This document shows positions 38,941 through 50,087 of a stretch of 64,000 nt of DNA, one piece after another. Under the pieces are notes generated by a model. That model saw only the letters and a list, made by a program, of their open reading frames with translations, was not told where the DNA came from and searched no databases. The stretch is from the NCBI RefSeq assembly GCF_958295425.1, contig NC_081134.1, positions 8,864,054 through 8,928,053 on the forward strand. The letters are read 5' to 3'. Made by a program: the position numbers and the translations under genes. Within the stretch, counting starts at the first letter, position 1. Each line of letters opens with the position of its first letter. Origin of the DNA: Solea solea. Its lineage: Eukaryota > Chordata > Actinopteri > Pleuronectiformes > Soleidae.

Positions 38941-40469
38941 AATATTGAATAATTATGTTTTCATTCATAAATTAGGGAATGAACCCTGATCTGAGTCCTC
39001 TGTCACAGATTGTCATGATTTACCACCACATGTGTACGGTCGCCCTAAATGAACAAAACACTAGTTCTAGGGAAGATTTTAATTTTTCCCAATGCTTCCT
39101 GAGGGCCAACGTAGTTTCTCATATGAGTAGTATTAAGGTCAAGCATAAGTTCAGCCAGAAAGACATTTAACTTCTAACCCTTTGTTGCATGCTTTAAACA
39201 TAACCATCTCATTCTCATACTTCCTGCTCTCATCTCCTCTTGAGCGTTGTCATTTCCTAGGGTGTCAGCGCTGCAATCAGCTCTTCATCAACTGTAATCT
39301 TCCGCCCCAGTAGCACTGCAACACATCTAACCTGTTAGCCATTCATCGCGGTTTTTTTAAATATGTTCTTAGCTCACTCTGCGGTCACGTGTACCCAGCT
39401 CTACCTCCCCATACCCACTAAGATCCATTGCTTTCTTATCTGATTCATTATTCTTTGTCCCTAATCAATCAGTCTCATCAGGTCACCAGCCGCCATCACC
39501 ACCGGGGTTTAGTCACTGCTCAGAGGCAGATGACCTCGGCTCGGATATCTCCCCCTTTGTGTCCGAGCACCAAAGACACTTTAGAGGATAAACACATTAT
39601 TCAATCAGCACACTATTTTACTCAATCTGTAATAAATTCATTTTCATTTAGTAGTGTCTCCTTATTTAAATGTGGTAGGTTAGAATGAGTATCCTATCCT
39701 ATCCTAATGAGCAAAAAATCAATTAATAAATTAACCACTGAATAATATAATGTATAATCTTTTGATCTTTGCAGCCTTTGCATTGTTGTAATGTGTCCCT
39801 GCCTTACACTGTTCATACCACTAAATATTATTATTTAAAAAAAATCAGTATATTTAGTGTTAAATTAAACACTCATCATGTGATACAATCCAATTATCAT
39901 GAAAGCAGCTCAAGATTGTACACTTTGATGAAAACCTTAAACCGTCTTAAATCGGTAACAATTTGCTTGGAGTTACAAAGGTTCATATTCACAAAGACAG
40001 ACAGATAACCTGAGAGGGTCTCACATTTGGAGTCAATGTGTTCTGCTTCATTTGAGAGTCAGAATGTGGGAGTGAAACTGATCAGACCCTGAATTTGACC
40101 CCTGTGTTTTACCTCGCTGAATAAATGAAAAAGACATGAAACTGAAGGAAAGAAGGAAGTCTGATACTTCAAACTCATTAACACGGTGTTGGGCAGGCCC
40201 CAAACATCACCTCGTCTAACACCGGAGGAGAAATACACTGGCTGATGGAGCTCCTGCATTGTGTATTGATGAGCACAACTGGATAGGATGACAGCTCACA
40301 GTGAAACCAGAGAGCCTTTACAGAATGAGGCAGGGAGGGAGGTGGTGGCTGTGGTGGTGTGATTTAGCATTTTAACATTATCACTTAACAAGACAGGCCT
40401 GGCACTCGCCCCAGTGTAGACCTAAGGAGAGCAGCAGGTGAGGAAAGGAAAAAAAATGAAGAAGTCTTA

Positions 40470-40800
40470 CCTGTCGTTGTTGTGATGTAAGAAAACTCAG
40501 GGTACGTGCATGTAAAATAAACAGTCTCAAGTCAAAATAATCCAAGAACAAAGTAAAGTAAAGAGCACAAAGTAAAGTAAAAAAAAACAATAATAAATAC
40601 AAACATCCAGAACCATGTTACAACGGAAGCTAACAAACACCCTGACAGCGATTTGACACAGGTGAAACTAATTAGGGTGGGGCCGGTAATCACAAAGGCG
40701 AAGCAGACGAAGACCACGAAGTGACACGTTACAGGATGTGAGTATCTTAACAAAACAGGAAGTGTCAAAATAAAACAGGAAATTGACCAAATCTGTTAGT
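40470..40800 (+). repeat. Dispersed repeat family C, copy 1
   Basis: ACACAGGTGAAACTAATTAG, GGTGGGGCCGG and AACAGGAAGTG match 50880-50960, where ACACAGGTGAAACACATTAG and GGCGGGGCAGG occur. Upstream ACAAACATCCAGAACCA has a looser match. Confidence 0.5.
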
Positions 40801-41861
40801 AAAAAAAAAAAACACCAGTAACTATGAGGGGGAAAAAACTCAACAAAAAAAAAACAAATCAGAAAAATCCATCCAAGTCCATATAATACCCAAACATCTA
40901 AATCAAAGTACTAAAAAATAAAACAGAGGTCAAGGTTTTAAAATTCACTGGAGAGTGAGAAAGAAAGACAGAATGATGTGGAGAGAAATGGTGGAGGATA
41001 AAAAAAAAGGACAGGCGGGGATGGCAGGAGGGTGCACATACACTCCAAACTTAATTATGCATGGCAGGTCAGCTGGAGCAAAAGAGAGGAAGAGAGATGG
41101 ATGGAGTGGGAAAGAGGAGAATTTCCACCCACACAGAGGAATGAGGGGGCAGGTGGAGAGGAGGGAGGGTACATGAGGTGGTGGTTGTGGTTGGAGAGGG
41201 TGGGTGGTGTTTCAGCCATGCCTAAAGTGATAGTTCAGGGTTTGTTTTATGAAGTTTGGTTGTATGAAGTACTGACACGTTGTCAGTATAGCGTGAGCTG
41301 TTTGTGCTGCCTGAGCTGTGTGCGCCCCCTGCTGGCACCCTGCATTTAGAACCAGCACAAGCAGGCATGTCTCAGTGAAAATGTGACTTCCACCAGCAGA
41401 TTTTCACCACTGAACAAAAGGTTCACCTAATTAAATTACACCTATAAAATACATGTTTGTCACTTTACATCATGGTCAGACTGACTTCAGACTTTCTGAA
41501 GTGTTCACTGTGGCAGCCATGTTTTAAGTGTTTTAAAAGACCAAGGTTGAGGGAATCGCAGGATGCAGTCCATGCATTGGGACATAAACATATGTCATAG
41601 GACAAATGACAAATTTGGGCCAAAATCCTGCTTCATTTAAATTTCTGTAATCATTAGATGGACTTGGTGAAATTAATTAAAGTTGTGTTGAGCTTTTCTA
41701 GACTCTAATCTTTACTGACCAATTGCAAATATGCTGATCATTTCAGGAGCAGAGAGTTTAAATGGTGGACTCTTATAGTAGCTCTATGGCATGGTTTATT
41801 TTTTATATTTTTTATGATATCTCTGTGTACCGGTTTAACCACAAACAAACCCAGCTACAAT

Positions 41862-41962
41862 CCCCAAATCTGCATGTTTTGGGACTGTGGGAGGAAACTG
41901 GAGAACGCAGACCAAAAGCAACAAACACGGGGAGAACACGCAAACTCCATGCAGAAAGACTG
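41862..41962 (-). mobile_element. SINE-like dispersed repeat, antisense fragment
   Basis: Contains TTTTGGGACTGTGGGAGGAA and GGGGAGAACACGCAAACTCC, the same segment as in the 38752-38940 copy. Confidence 0.65.
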
Positions 41963-42074
41963 TGTTGTTTTGAACTTAGCAGCTGTTGTAGCTGCTAAAT
42001 ATGTCATTGCCTGTCACATCCTAAATGACTCACGCTGTACAATGTTTGAATGTATAATATATGTGAATTATAAG

Positions 42075-42076
<2 letters not shown>

Positions 42077-42117
<41 letters not shown>
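42077..42117. repeat. (TAA)n microsatellite
   Basis: Thirteen to fourteen uninterrupted TAA units. Confidence 0.95.
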
Positions 42118-42324
42118 TAAAGAAAGTGTGATGTTATTGTGAAAAATGTGAACAGTGAAATGATTTGGGGGGTGGACTCTGAAATATTTAGCATCTGTGT
42201 TCATTAATGGATCTGCTTACTGGAAGTGACAGAGAAGAAGCTTTTCAATTTCTTAAAACACTCCCTCAATGTGCTTAGATACTGTTCTGCTCCTTTGGGC
42301 TTAAGTGTTTCCCTGAGTCACTCA

Positions 42325-42328
42325 CACT

Positions 42329-42360
<32 letters not shown>

Positions 42361-42364
42361 CACA
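42325..42364. repeat. (CA)n microsatellite
   Basis: CA run with one CG interruption. Confidence 0.93.
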
Positions 42365-42492
42365 AGGAGCTTAGCCGTGATGAGGTGAAGTGTATTGAAT
42401 TCACTGCTCATGTTTTAACAGCAGTTCCTCACTGAGATGGACCCAGCTGATAACAGTGACAGGAAAACTGAGGCGTGCAAGTGTGCAAGTGT

Positions 42493-42550
42493 GCATGTGT
42501 GTGTGTGTGTGTGTGTGCTTGTGTGTGTGCGTGTGTGTGTGTGTGTGTGC
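42493..42550. repeat. Interrupted (TG)n microsatellite
   Basis: TG run with CT and CG interruptions. Confidence 0.93.
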
Positions 42551-43367
42551 GCTGACTGACCAAGGCAATTTTTCCTCCCTAAGCCCAGAATTATCATCAG
42601 CCTCCAAAACTGCTTCACCGGTCTGCAACTGCAAACTTTTATTTATTAAAATAATAGCAGTGCAGTGAAACAGCAAAGGTCACAGGAAACTGAAAAATAA
42701 CAAAGCATATTATTTATTATTCACATTTGCCAAAATCAGACACAAACATACTGTGATATACAATACAGATGAGAGACTAATACTATAGAGCAGAATGGAG
42801 GGAGCGAGCGCTGATAGTGAAAACAAAGTAGTGAATCAAAGACACATAGGCAAGCCTGTTCTGTCAAGCCTTAAAATGGCTTTGGCTTAAGGTAAGGAAT
42901 TAAGTTGTGATGGTAAAGGTTAGGGTAAGGGACTAGAGAATGTGTTGTGTCTATGCTATGAGTGTCTCAATACGAATGCTACACAAACATGACATGTAAC
43001 TTGCATACTGTAAAAAACGTTGTTTTTTTTGTTCACTCGACTTGTGCTGGGCCGAATACATATTTTCCATCAAGTGACAAACCAGTGATTCCTTATTCTT
43101 CACTGTTTGTGCTTCAAATAGAGTCCTCCCCTACATGTCCACAGCAGCATATTTAAAGTGTGAGCTACAAACAGCCCAGTCACACTTGAATGTGTGGAGG
43201 GATGAGATGGAGGGAGTGATGGACGGAGAGAAAGAGAGGCAATGGAGCAATTGGGAGCAGCTGTGAAATAGCAGCTGGAGTAATCGTTTTTCTGGGTCTG
43301 CCCACTGCTGTATCTGCCTGTCTTCCCCCTGTCTCGTTTTTCTCCTCCTCGATTTTTCATACTGACA

Positions 43368-43368
43368 C

Positions 43369-43404
<36 letters not shown>
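43368..43404. repeat. (CA)n microsatellite
   Basis: CA run with one CG interruption, abutting GGGTTTGTGTAGCTATCCTT, a start typical of a dispersed repeat. Confidence 0.93.
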
Positions 43405-43406
<2 letters not shown>

Positions 43407-43697
43407 GTTTGTGTAGCTATCCTTTTAAGGATTAACACTGACTCCCATTCATAACTTTAACTTAATTAATTCCTATATATTTAATTACACAGTTTAAGCT
43501 AAATGGAACTCAATGGAATACATACATGTGGTTTTAACATATTTTCAGAATATATATTATATGGACAAATCCAAAATAAAACAACTCACAAAATAAAATG
43601 AATACTTTTCTGCATAAGAACCTTTAAATATAGTTTCTCAGCACTGCTGCATTAAGCTCTATAAATGCAAAAACATGCCTGCAGTCAGGTTATCAGC

Positions 43698-43698
<1 letters not shown>

Positions 43699-43748
<50 letters not shown>
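43699..43748. repeat. Uninterrupted (CTG/CAG)n repeat
   Basis: Fifty bases of pure GCT/CTG repeat (16 full units) in intergenic DNA. An overlapping open frame would read polyalanine but has no other gene-like feature. Confidence 0.95.
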
Positions 43749-43844
43749 ACTGCCCTCCACCAACTCAGCTCCATTAGTTCAGCTTCACCACCTTCACCAC
43801 TGGCCCCAAGGTTATAATATGTGCAGGTGTGTGTGCGTGTGTGT

Positions 43845-43985
43845 TTTGGGGGATGTCTCATGGTCCTAATGAGGCAAAACCTAATTTCTGAAGAACTGGA
43901 CTGATTAAGTTTAGGGCAGAGATTTGAATTGTGGTTAGGTTAAGGTTAGGGTTTGGTATTAACTGGTTATGGATAGGTGTGTACT
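43845..43985 (+). repeat. Dispersed GGTTAGGG-containing repeat, copy 3
   Basis: CTAATTTCTGAAGAACTGGA, then TTGTGGTTAGGTTAAGGTTA and GGTTTGGTATTAACTGGTTA, parallel the copy at 17857. Confidence 0.55.
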
Positions 43986-44167
43986 TGTATGTGTGGTGTT
44001 TGCTGCATGTGCCTCTATTCTTTCACTGGATAGTGTGCCATACACACTGTGAAGAAAGAAATCTATGGACACTTCAAAGTTCACCTAAGGACACAAAAGC
44101 AGCCACACAGAGGACATAAATAGCAAAATACACTCTTGTCTAAAGACTTGTGACTGCTCTCAGTCAT

Positions 44168-44235
44168 CCATTACATTACATTACATTACATGTCCTTTAG
44201 CAGACGCTTTTATCCAAAGCGACTTACAATAATAA
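44168..44235 (+). repeat. (ATTAC)n and conserved dispersed repeat core
   Basis: Four to five ATTAC units run into TTTAGCAGACGCTTTTATCC and AAAGCGACTTACAATAA, a core string repeated throughout teleost genomes. Confidence 0.7.
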
Positions 44236-44504
44236 TCTTGAGGAGATAGCTGAAGGCAACTCAGCTGAAACTAACAACGTGAAACTTGGTCACAGGGTGA
44301 ATGTCCTACATTGGAATGTGAAAATGTTCATGTAGGTTATGTTGTATAGTATTAAATGTGTTTGGGCTTGGTCTCTTTTTTTGTCATGTCCAGTGCATGT
44401 TCAGTGCTAATTAAGTATTTTCAACACACAGTGATCACAATTAAACATGTTATTTATTGCAATGATATGAAGTATAGGCAAATTTTTACTTATATATATC
44501 CATC

Positions 44505-44755
44505 CATCAATCCATCCATCTTCTAACACATCAGGCAAAAGGCAGGTTACACCCTGAACAGGTTGCCAGTCCACTGCAGGGCCAATATACAGAGACGAAC
44601 AACCATTCACTCTCACATTTACTCGTAGAGTCAATTTAGAGTGTCTTAATTAAATTATTCACCATCCTGCATGTATTTGGTCTGTGGTCTGAGAACCCTG
44701 AGCAATGTGACCTTCTTGCTGTAAGGCAACAATGCGAGCCACTTTACTACCATAT
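44505..44755 (-). mobile_element. SINE-like repeat, near-complete antisense copy
   Basis: Reading the minus strand, it starts with a GGTAGTAAAGTGGCTCGCATTG-like, tRNA-type head and TTGCCTTACAGCAAGAAGG. It then passes through the first-exon-like linker and ends with GGACTGGCAACCTGTTCAGG. It is the most complete copy in the window. Confidence 0.65.
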
Positions 44756-45150
44756 GGTTTTTGATTATTTATTTTCTTTAAGGAGAAGCCCATCAAAGAG
44801 GCCTTGTCTTGTCATCTCCTGTTAGATTGAAAAATTATGGGCTGATGCCTGGAAGAGTCTTCAAAATTTCACTTCTGATCATGGGGACATAAAGGACCAC
44901 TTGAGGTGATTGAGCATTTCACACTTATTAGATTTGAGAGGCAGATCATCACGGCAGGGAATGTGATAGAAGTGACTGCGCATGTTTCTGTGAAGCTGAA
45001 ATTCAAAAGAAAGTTTCCTGTGCTGGCAGAATAAACCAGCTCTGCACTACTGACAACTGGAAGAGGGGCACACAGAGCATTAAGTACATCACTTAAAACC
45101 AGATATTTGTCACCCTCTGCTGGTTAGGATGAGTCACAGCATGAAATGTC

Positions 45151-45172
45151 TGTCTGTCTGTCTGTCTGTAAA
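45151..45172. repeat. (TCTG)n microsatellite
   Basis: Five TCTG units. Confidence 0.85.
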
Positions 45173-46258
45173 ACAGAGACAAAATGTGTGTGACTGACCA
45201 AACACACACTGTCTCGGAATCTGTGTTTAAAAACTTCCTAAACACAATTATCTGCTTCCAGCATTATCTAAATGTAACATTCATATTGTGAAGGATAACA
45301 CATCAAACAAAACTAATTACACACACAAAAAAACAATTGTTGGCACAAAACAATCCATCCCCCTCCAAATAAATCCAATTAACCAATCAGTCACTGTAGA
45401 CTAATTTTGTTTCCTATTAGGAGTCATTTAAGACGGCTACAGCATGGAGTGGCAGATAATCAGCCTCACATTTGATTATCCACTGACACAATTATTATAC
45501 AACCATCAGTGTGACGAACAGGGAGAGTTACAGAGATTATTTCAGAGCTGGCAATTCTCAGCCAATGACCTCAATCCAATTTATTGCCGTTATAAAACAT
45601 AGCAGCAATTCTGAAAACTGCACTCACACAGTTACATTATTATAAGTGTGTCCATTTTAAAGAGCTGTTCGATTTGAGGAAGAAATATTAATTTAATTAA
45701 ACACATACTTCTCTTTTTTTTCCTCTCCGTATTTAATCTGCCATCAATACTGTATATATTAATATGTAAATATTAACTCATACAACATGAACTTTTGTGT
45801 ATGTTAAATACAGTATTTGTGAGAACTTGTTCCTTAAACTTTAAAAATGCACATTTACATCATTTAGTTTGATTCAGTCATTAATAGCAATAATTATTCA
45901 AATGCATAATAAAATAAAACCACAGCGTGACTTTTTGTTGTGCAGAAACAACAAGTGTGGATTTGAGTTCTGACTTATTTGCATAGACAAATAACCGAAT
46001 GTTACCTATAACTAAACTGTGAGAATATATATATACATATATATGTATAAGTAAACCGTGGCAAAGCGTAAACCTAAACATTCAGAAATACTCAAAACTG
46101 ATCTTGTTGTTGTAGTTACTAAGTGCAACTTTGATCACAATCTTTACAAGATTGCATAATTGTGGCCTTGCACTGACAGAAGCTGAGAAACCATCGTCAA
46201 AAAGCAGCAACATCACAGATGACAAATGAATAAGATTCAATACATAAGCATCAAAAGC

Positions 46259-46264
46259 TTTATT
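46259..46264 (-). promoter_or_regulatory. Poly(A) signal of the relaxin-family gene
   Basis: AATAAA on the minus strand, about 170 bases downstream of the stop codon. Confidence 0.55.
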
Positions 46265-46435
46265 GCCGTCTACAATAAAGATAGTACAAAATAAGTAATC
46301 ATTTCACTTCGTCATATAACGAAAATGATACAGAAACAATTTATTATAAATACCTAAAATGACTGAAGTGCAGTGTTAACCTGAATACAACATGACTGGG
46401 ACAAATAGCAAACTCATTCTAATCTGAATCTAAGT

Positions 46436-46969
46436 CTAGCAGAACTGTATAAGCTCTTTCATGCTGCAGCCCTTCTCACAGCAAATGTCAGATATTCTTC
46501 CAGGTGCTCGACGGACCCGAGAAGACAGTGGGTACCAGTGAGGAGCCAAGGACAGGGTGTCTTTCTCCCCGTCAGACTCTAGAGGGACCTGGGCTGTCTC
46601 TGTAGTCAAGTGCTCCTCTGTGGAGGCATCATGGCCCCCTGTGCAAAGAAAAGGGGAATATGTGCAGAAGAAAGAGTTTGACCCAAACAGCAAAGGGAAA
46701 GAAATATAGTTTTGCATGTTGAAATGAACTTAGTGACTCATGACTCATGAGGAAAAAGAAGATCAAATAGACTTACAGTGACGAGTGAGCTGATGTTGGC
46801 CAAGCTCTCCATCGGCGATGCTTCTCCGTAGACGTGAGTTCCCACAGGTTGAGACGGCCACACGTATCAGCTCCCTCCCGCACATCTTAATCCTCTCCTG
46901 TGCGTGGACCACACACGCTGCAGCCACGAGCACCACCATCAGAGACACCAAACACTTAGCAGCAAGCAT
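46436..46969 (-). CDS. insl5: Relaxin/insulin-family peptide precursor, INSL5-like
   Basis: Secreted two-chain peptide hormone; family members act on RXFP G-protein-coupled receptors. Exons are 46777-46969 and 46436-46638; the intron (donor CACT|GTAAGT, acceptor TTTGCACAG) is phase 1 in the connecting peptide, as is typical of the family. The product is 131 residues. A signal peptide (1-23, ending VHA) is followed by the B chain with CGRELIRVAVSTC (Cys30, Cys42; RxxxRxxV), the C-peptide, a furin site RVRR (105-108) and the A chain ISDICCEKGCSMKELIQFC (Cys117, 118, 122, 131). GCSMKEL matches INSL5 A chains as I recall them, whereas INSL3 and relaxin-3 differ there. Start ATG at 46969 was chosen because the longer frame begins with GTG. 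Oddity: the Trp that normally follows Ser-Arg in the B chain is Leu47. Membership of the relaxin family is secure; INSL5 identity (and a or b copy) is probable, INSL3 the main alternative. Confidence 0.82.
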
Positions 46970-47102
46970 GGTGTGATGTGTCACTGGTCCTCAGCAGGTC
47001 AGCAGAGGCAGAAACTCAACGGGTGGATGCAGGAGAGCTTAGCTTTGGGTGTGTGGAGAGCAACAAGTTTGTGTGATGACTTGAGGTGAGCTGCAGAGAG
47101 CG

Positions 47103-47110
47103 TTTATATA
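47103..47110 (-). promoter_or_regulatory. TATA box of the relaxin-family gene
   Basis: TATATAAA on the minus strand, about 135 bases upstream of the start codon. It would place transcription start near 47075-47080 and give a 5' UTR of roughly 105 bases. Confidence 0.6.
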
Positions 47111-48292
47111 GTCAATGTGTGTTACCCACGGTGGCAATTTTTACAAATGCTGAGGCCACAGCTTCTTCGTAATGTATTCGGCCTTGGTGAGGGAAAAGCA
47201 TGTCCTGATCCAGAGCTCAGTCTCCTCAAGGATGACGCTGGAACCCAGCAGAAGTCAGAGTTTGGTCCTTTAAAGTCAAGACGGATGTCAAGCCCTTGGG
47301 TGCAAATAATCCTTGTGTTTACAAACCATATTGTGGTTTATTTAATAAAATCCTGTTTTGTGTGAATTATTTTTTTCCCCTAAAAGATTGTCAAAATGTC
47401 ATATTATTACTCTGAACTATTTTCCTTGAATGCAAGTCTTGTTTACACTTTATCTCGACACATCTTGAGGGATGGGAGTTAATAGAACAGAGTGCGACCG
47501 GCAAAACAAGATGTCAAGGATTCTGACGCAGCTATTCACACGTTCCTTCTCACCCTGGGTCACACATCACAGTTACATTAGCAGCCAGATATGACGGTTT
47601 CATATTTCCAGTGAGGATGAAAACATTAAAGGTGGCATTTTAATGTCCTAAATGTACTTCTGGCTATTGTTGACATTATGACCTCTGATGACGATATCAG
47701 TGGCCAGTGCTGTTTGCTTTATTGCCTCCAGCTGCTGCTGAGTGCACGGTATAGAGGTGAAACTAGCTCATTTGTCACTGATTTCTTTTTCCAAAACGCC
47801 AGCAAGTCTTAAAACATTTGCGTTTGCCCCTCTCGGCCGACAGAAAAATTCAAATTAAAAGTCAGATCTAAATACGAAATTATCCTCAACTTTGAGATGT
47901 AATAAAAACATACTTTTCTACGCCCAGAGCAAACTACTGCCGAATTGAAACACTGATCATAAAAACTGCAGGGCTATAGGAGGATAACCTCTTAATAAAG
48001 GTCTTTAAATAAAGTAACAAGTTGTGCCCGAGCATCATAACAGCTGGTCATATAGCTGCATGAAAACAAGCGCCCACACCTATTCTATTGTAAACAATGT
48101 GACCTAAAATACTGACGTTAAAGGCCCTACGCACAGAAATGTGCTGATTTAAATCCAATTAAATCTCTATTTTTGATCATCAAATAATTAAAGATCAAAT
48201 ATCTTTAATTAATTGATTCCAGTGATTTGATTCAATTACACTGAAAACCACTGCTTTACAAGTCACTAGTTTTGGAAACATGGCAATAATTA

Positions 48293-48490
48293 TCATTCTG
48301 AACATTCTGGGAACCAAAAGAGAATGTTCTGTAAAGGTTGTAGAAAAGTAACGTTAGGGGAACGTTCTTGGAACATTCTCTAAGGTTACAGAAAAGTAAC
48401 GCTCTGGGAACCGAACCAAAAACTAACTAACCTTCAGGGAACCAACGTTCCCACAACCAAAAGGTAACGTTCTGGGAACCAAAAACTGTG
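48293..48490. repeat. Imperfect tandem repeat built on GTTCTGGGAACC / GAACGTTC
   Basis: Words such as TTCTGGGAACCAAAA, AAAAGTAACGTT, GGGAACGTTCTTGG and GAACCAACGTTCCCAC recur through about 200 bases. Several are self-complementary. The array is diverged. Confidence 0.7.
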
Positions 48491-49777
48491 AGCTTGGATG
48501 GAGTCCGATTCCCGAGCCTATGTAGCACGATTCTGTAATGTCGGATTCGGACACCGACACAGCCCATGAAGATAAAGAGTACCTCCCTGGAGGCTGACGC
48601 ATCCTCCACCAGCTCCACCGACTCATCTGAAGATGTCAAAGGGGAAACACTAACTAAACACTGGGATGGAGAAATATATATTTGAAGACACAATGAAATC
48701 AGAGATGCGGTTTCCATTCCGTTTCCAGTTTTTTCAGTTGGTTTTGTTTATAAGAATAATACAGAAAACAATCACATTGATTACATTTTCATTCAGTTTG
48801 AGAGTAATATGTAGATGTTTGACCGAGAAATGATGGCTTTATAACATGTGCTTCATTTTAACCACTGCAGCCTTATCACCAAAACCACTTAAAAAAAGGA
48901 GAAGTAAAACTAAGCAACATAATTCACCATGTGATGCCTCCAATTAAAACCTTGATTCTTTAAGGTTATTGTTGTGTCAGACACCAACAGAAATTAAATG
49001 CCTCTGCAAATTCTGATCCTTCAACAAATAATATTTGTACTTGGAAACTGGTATAAAACCAAATGAATACTTTTGCTTACTGAACCTCTGGTCTGTGTTA
49101 GAAACAAGTGGCTGAGAACATGTAAATGTAAAGTACGTGGCGTAAAGAATGAAAACAGATTATCTCAAGTGTTCTGTTCAGGATTTGTTTTTAAATGACA
49201 CCGGAGCCACAGTTAGCATAACTCCTCCTCTAACACTCAGGGGCAGAAAGATTTGGTACTGTGGCGCTACTGGCTGCTGATTGTTTGCTGGTAGGTCTTG
49301 TTTTTAACGTGCATGCAGCTATAAATCCCGACCAGGTTCTCCCTTAGTGTCTGAAATATCGATTTATTTTCTTCCAATGTCCGCCTATTTCTCCATTTCC
49401 ATTAAACAAAACTTAAACCCGAGCACAGTTGAAAACTGTTGCCCCTTTCAACACCTGAGTAAAATGACAGCAATAATCCAGCATGACCCCGGGGCCGGAG
49501 TCAGCCACAAACAAGACATAAGAAATAAAATACAAAACTCTCACAAATAAAAATGAGACATGGCTCCTACAGCTTGTATATTTATATTTCCTTCATTAAA
49601 AGCTCCATCAAAGTTATACTTAGTGTTGTGAAAATTTAAATACACAAGTGCATATTATGTCCAAAAAAGGTCCTTTCAATAAATATTATATTTGACAAGC
49701 ATCCCACCAATTTAAGGTGATAAACATTGCTTACTATTTATATAACTAGGTGACCTCAAATAATATATAGATTTCAG

Positions 49778-49783
49778 TTTATT
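49778..49783 (-). promoter_or_regulatory. Possible kcnv2 poly(A) signal
   Basis: AATAAA on the minus strand, about 305 bases after the kcnv2 stop codon. Other signals further on cannot be excluded. Confidence 0.35.
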
Positions 49784-50087
49784 CAGCAACAGATGCTGCC
49801 AGTTGCTATTCCTAGAAACGGATGACAAGCTGTCCAGTGGGAGCATCTTTTCCATCTGATAGAGTCACCATAGACTGCATGTGAACAGCAACTACTATAA
49901 AAGCAGAGGCTTACAGATTATCTCAACTTGCTGCTGCCTCCAGTTACCCCACTTAGACTGTTTCTCATCTCACAGACTTGGAGGCAGATGAGGTCTCACA
50001 CTTGGGGATCGATGGGCGATAAGGCCAGTTAGGGTAAGCAAGTTTCCAACGCTGTAGCTTCTCTCAATCTTCACTCCCGTAGAATGT

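Larger units (their letters stand above)
23388..46250. other. Long intergenic region
   Basis: About 22.9 kb between the kcnn1 5' exon and the end of the relaxin-family gene. Open frames here are short, low-complexity or inside repeats, with no family motif or splice-bounded coding block. It contains dispersed repeats, microsatellites, CT/GA-rich DNA at 29.5-29.9 kb and SINE-like insertions. It could hold upstream kcnn1 exons or regulatory DNA that I cannot recognise. Confidence 0.6.
47112..50087. other. Intergenic region between kcnv2 and the relaxin-family gene
   Basis: AT-rich non-coding DNA of about 3 kb that includes the promoter-proximal part of the hormone gene, an imperfect repeat at 48293-48490 and the probable 3' UTR of kcnv2 (49778-50087). 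No other gene is seen. Confidence 0.65.

Noticed and set aside
43675..43869. Polyalanine frame across the CTG repeat
   Set aside because: The frame exists only because of the repeat; nothing gene-like flanks it.
48427..48717. Acidic minus/plus frames near 48.5 kb (SSDESVELVEDA; MSDSDTDTAHEDKEY)
   Set aside because: Short, interrupted and next to a diverged repeat; perhaps a transposon remnant but no family could be named.
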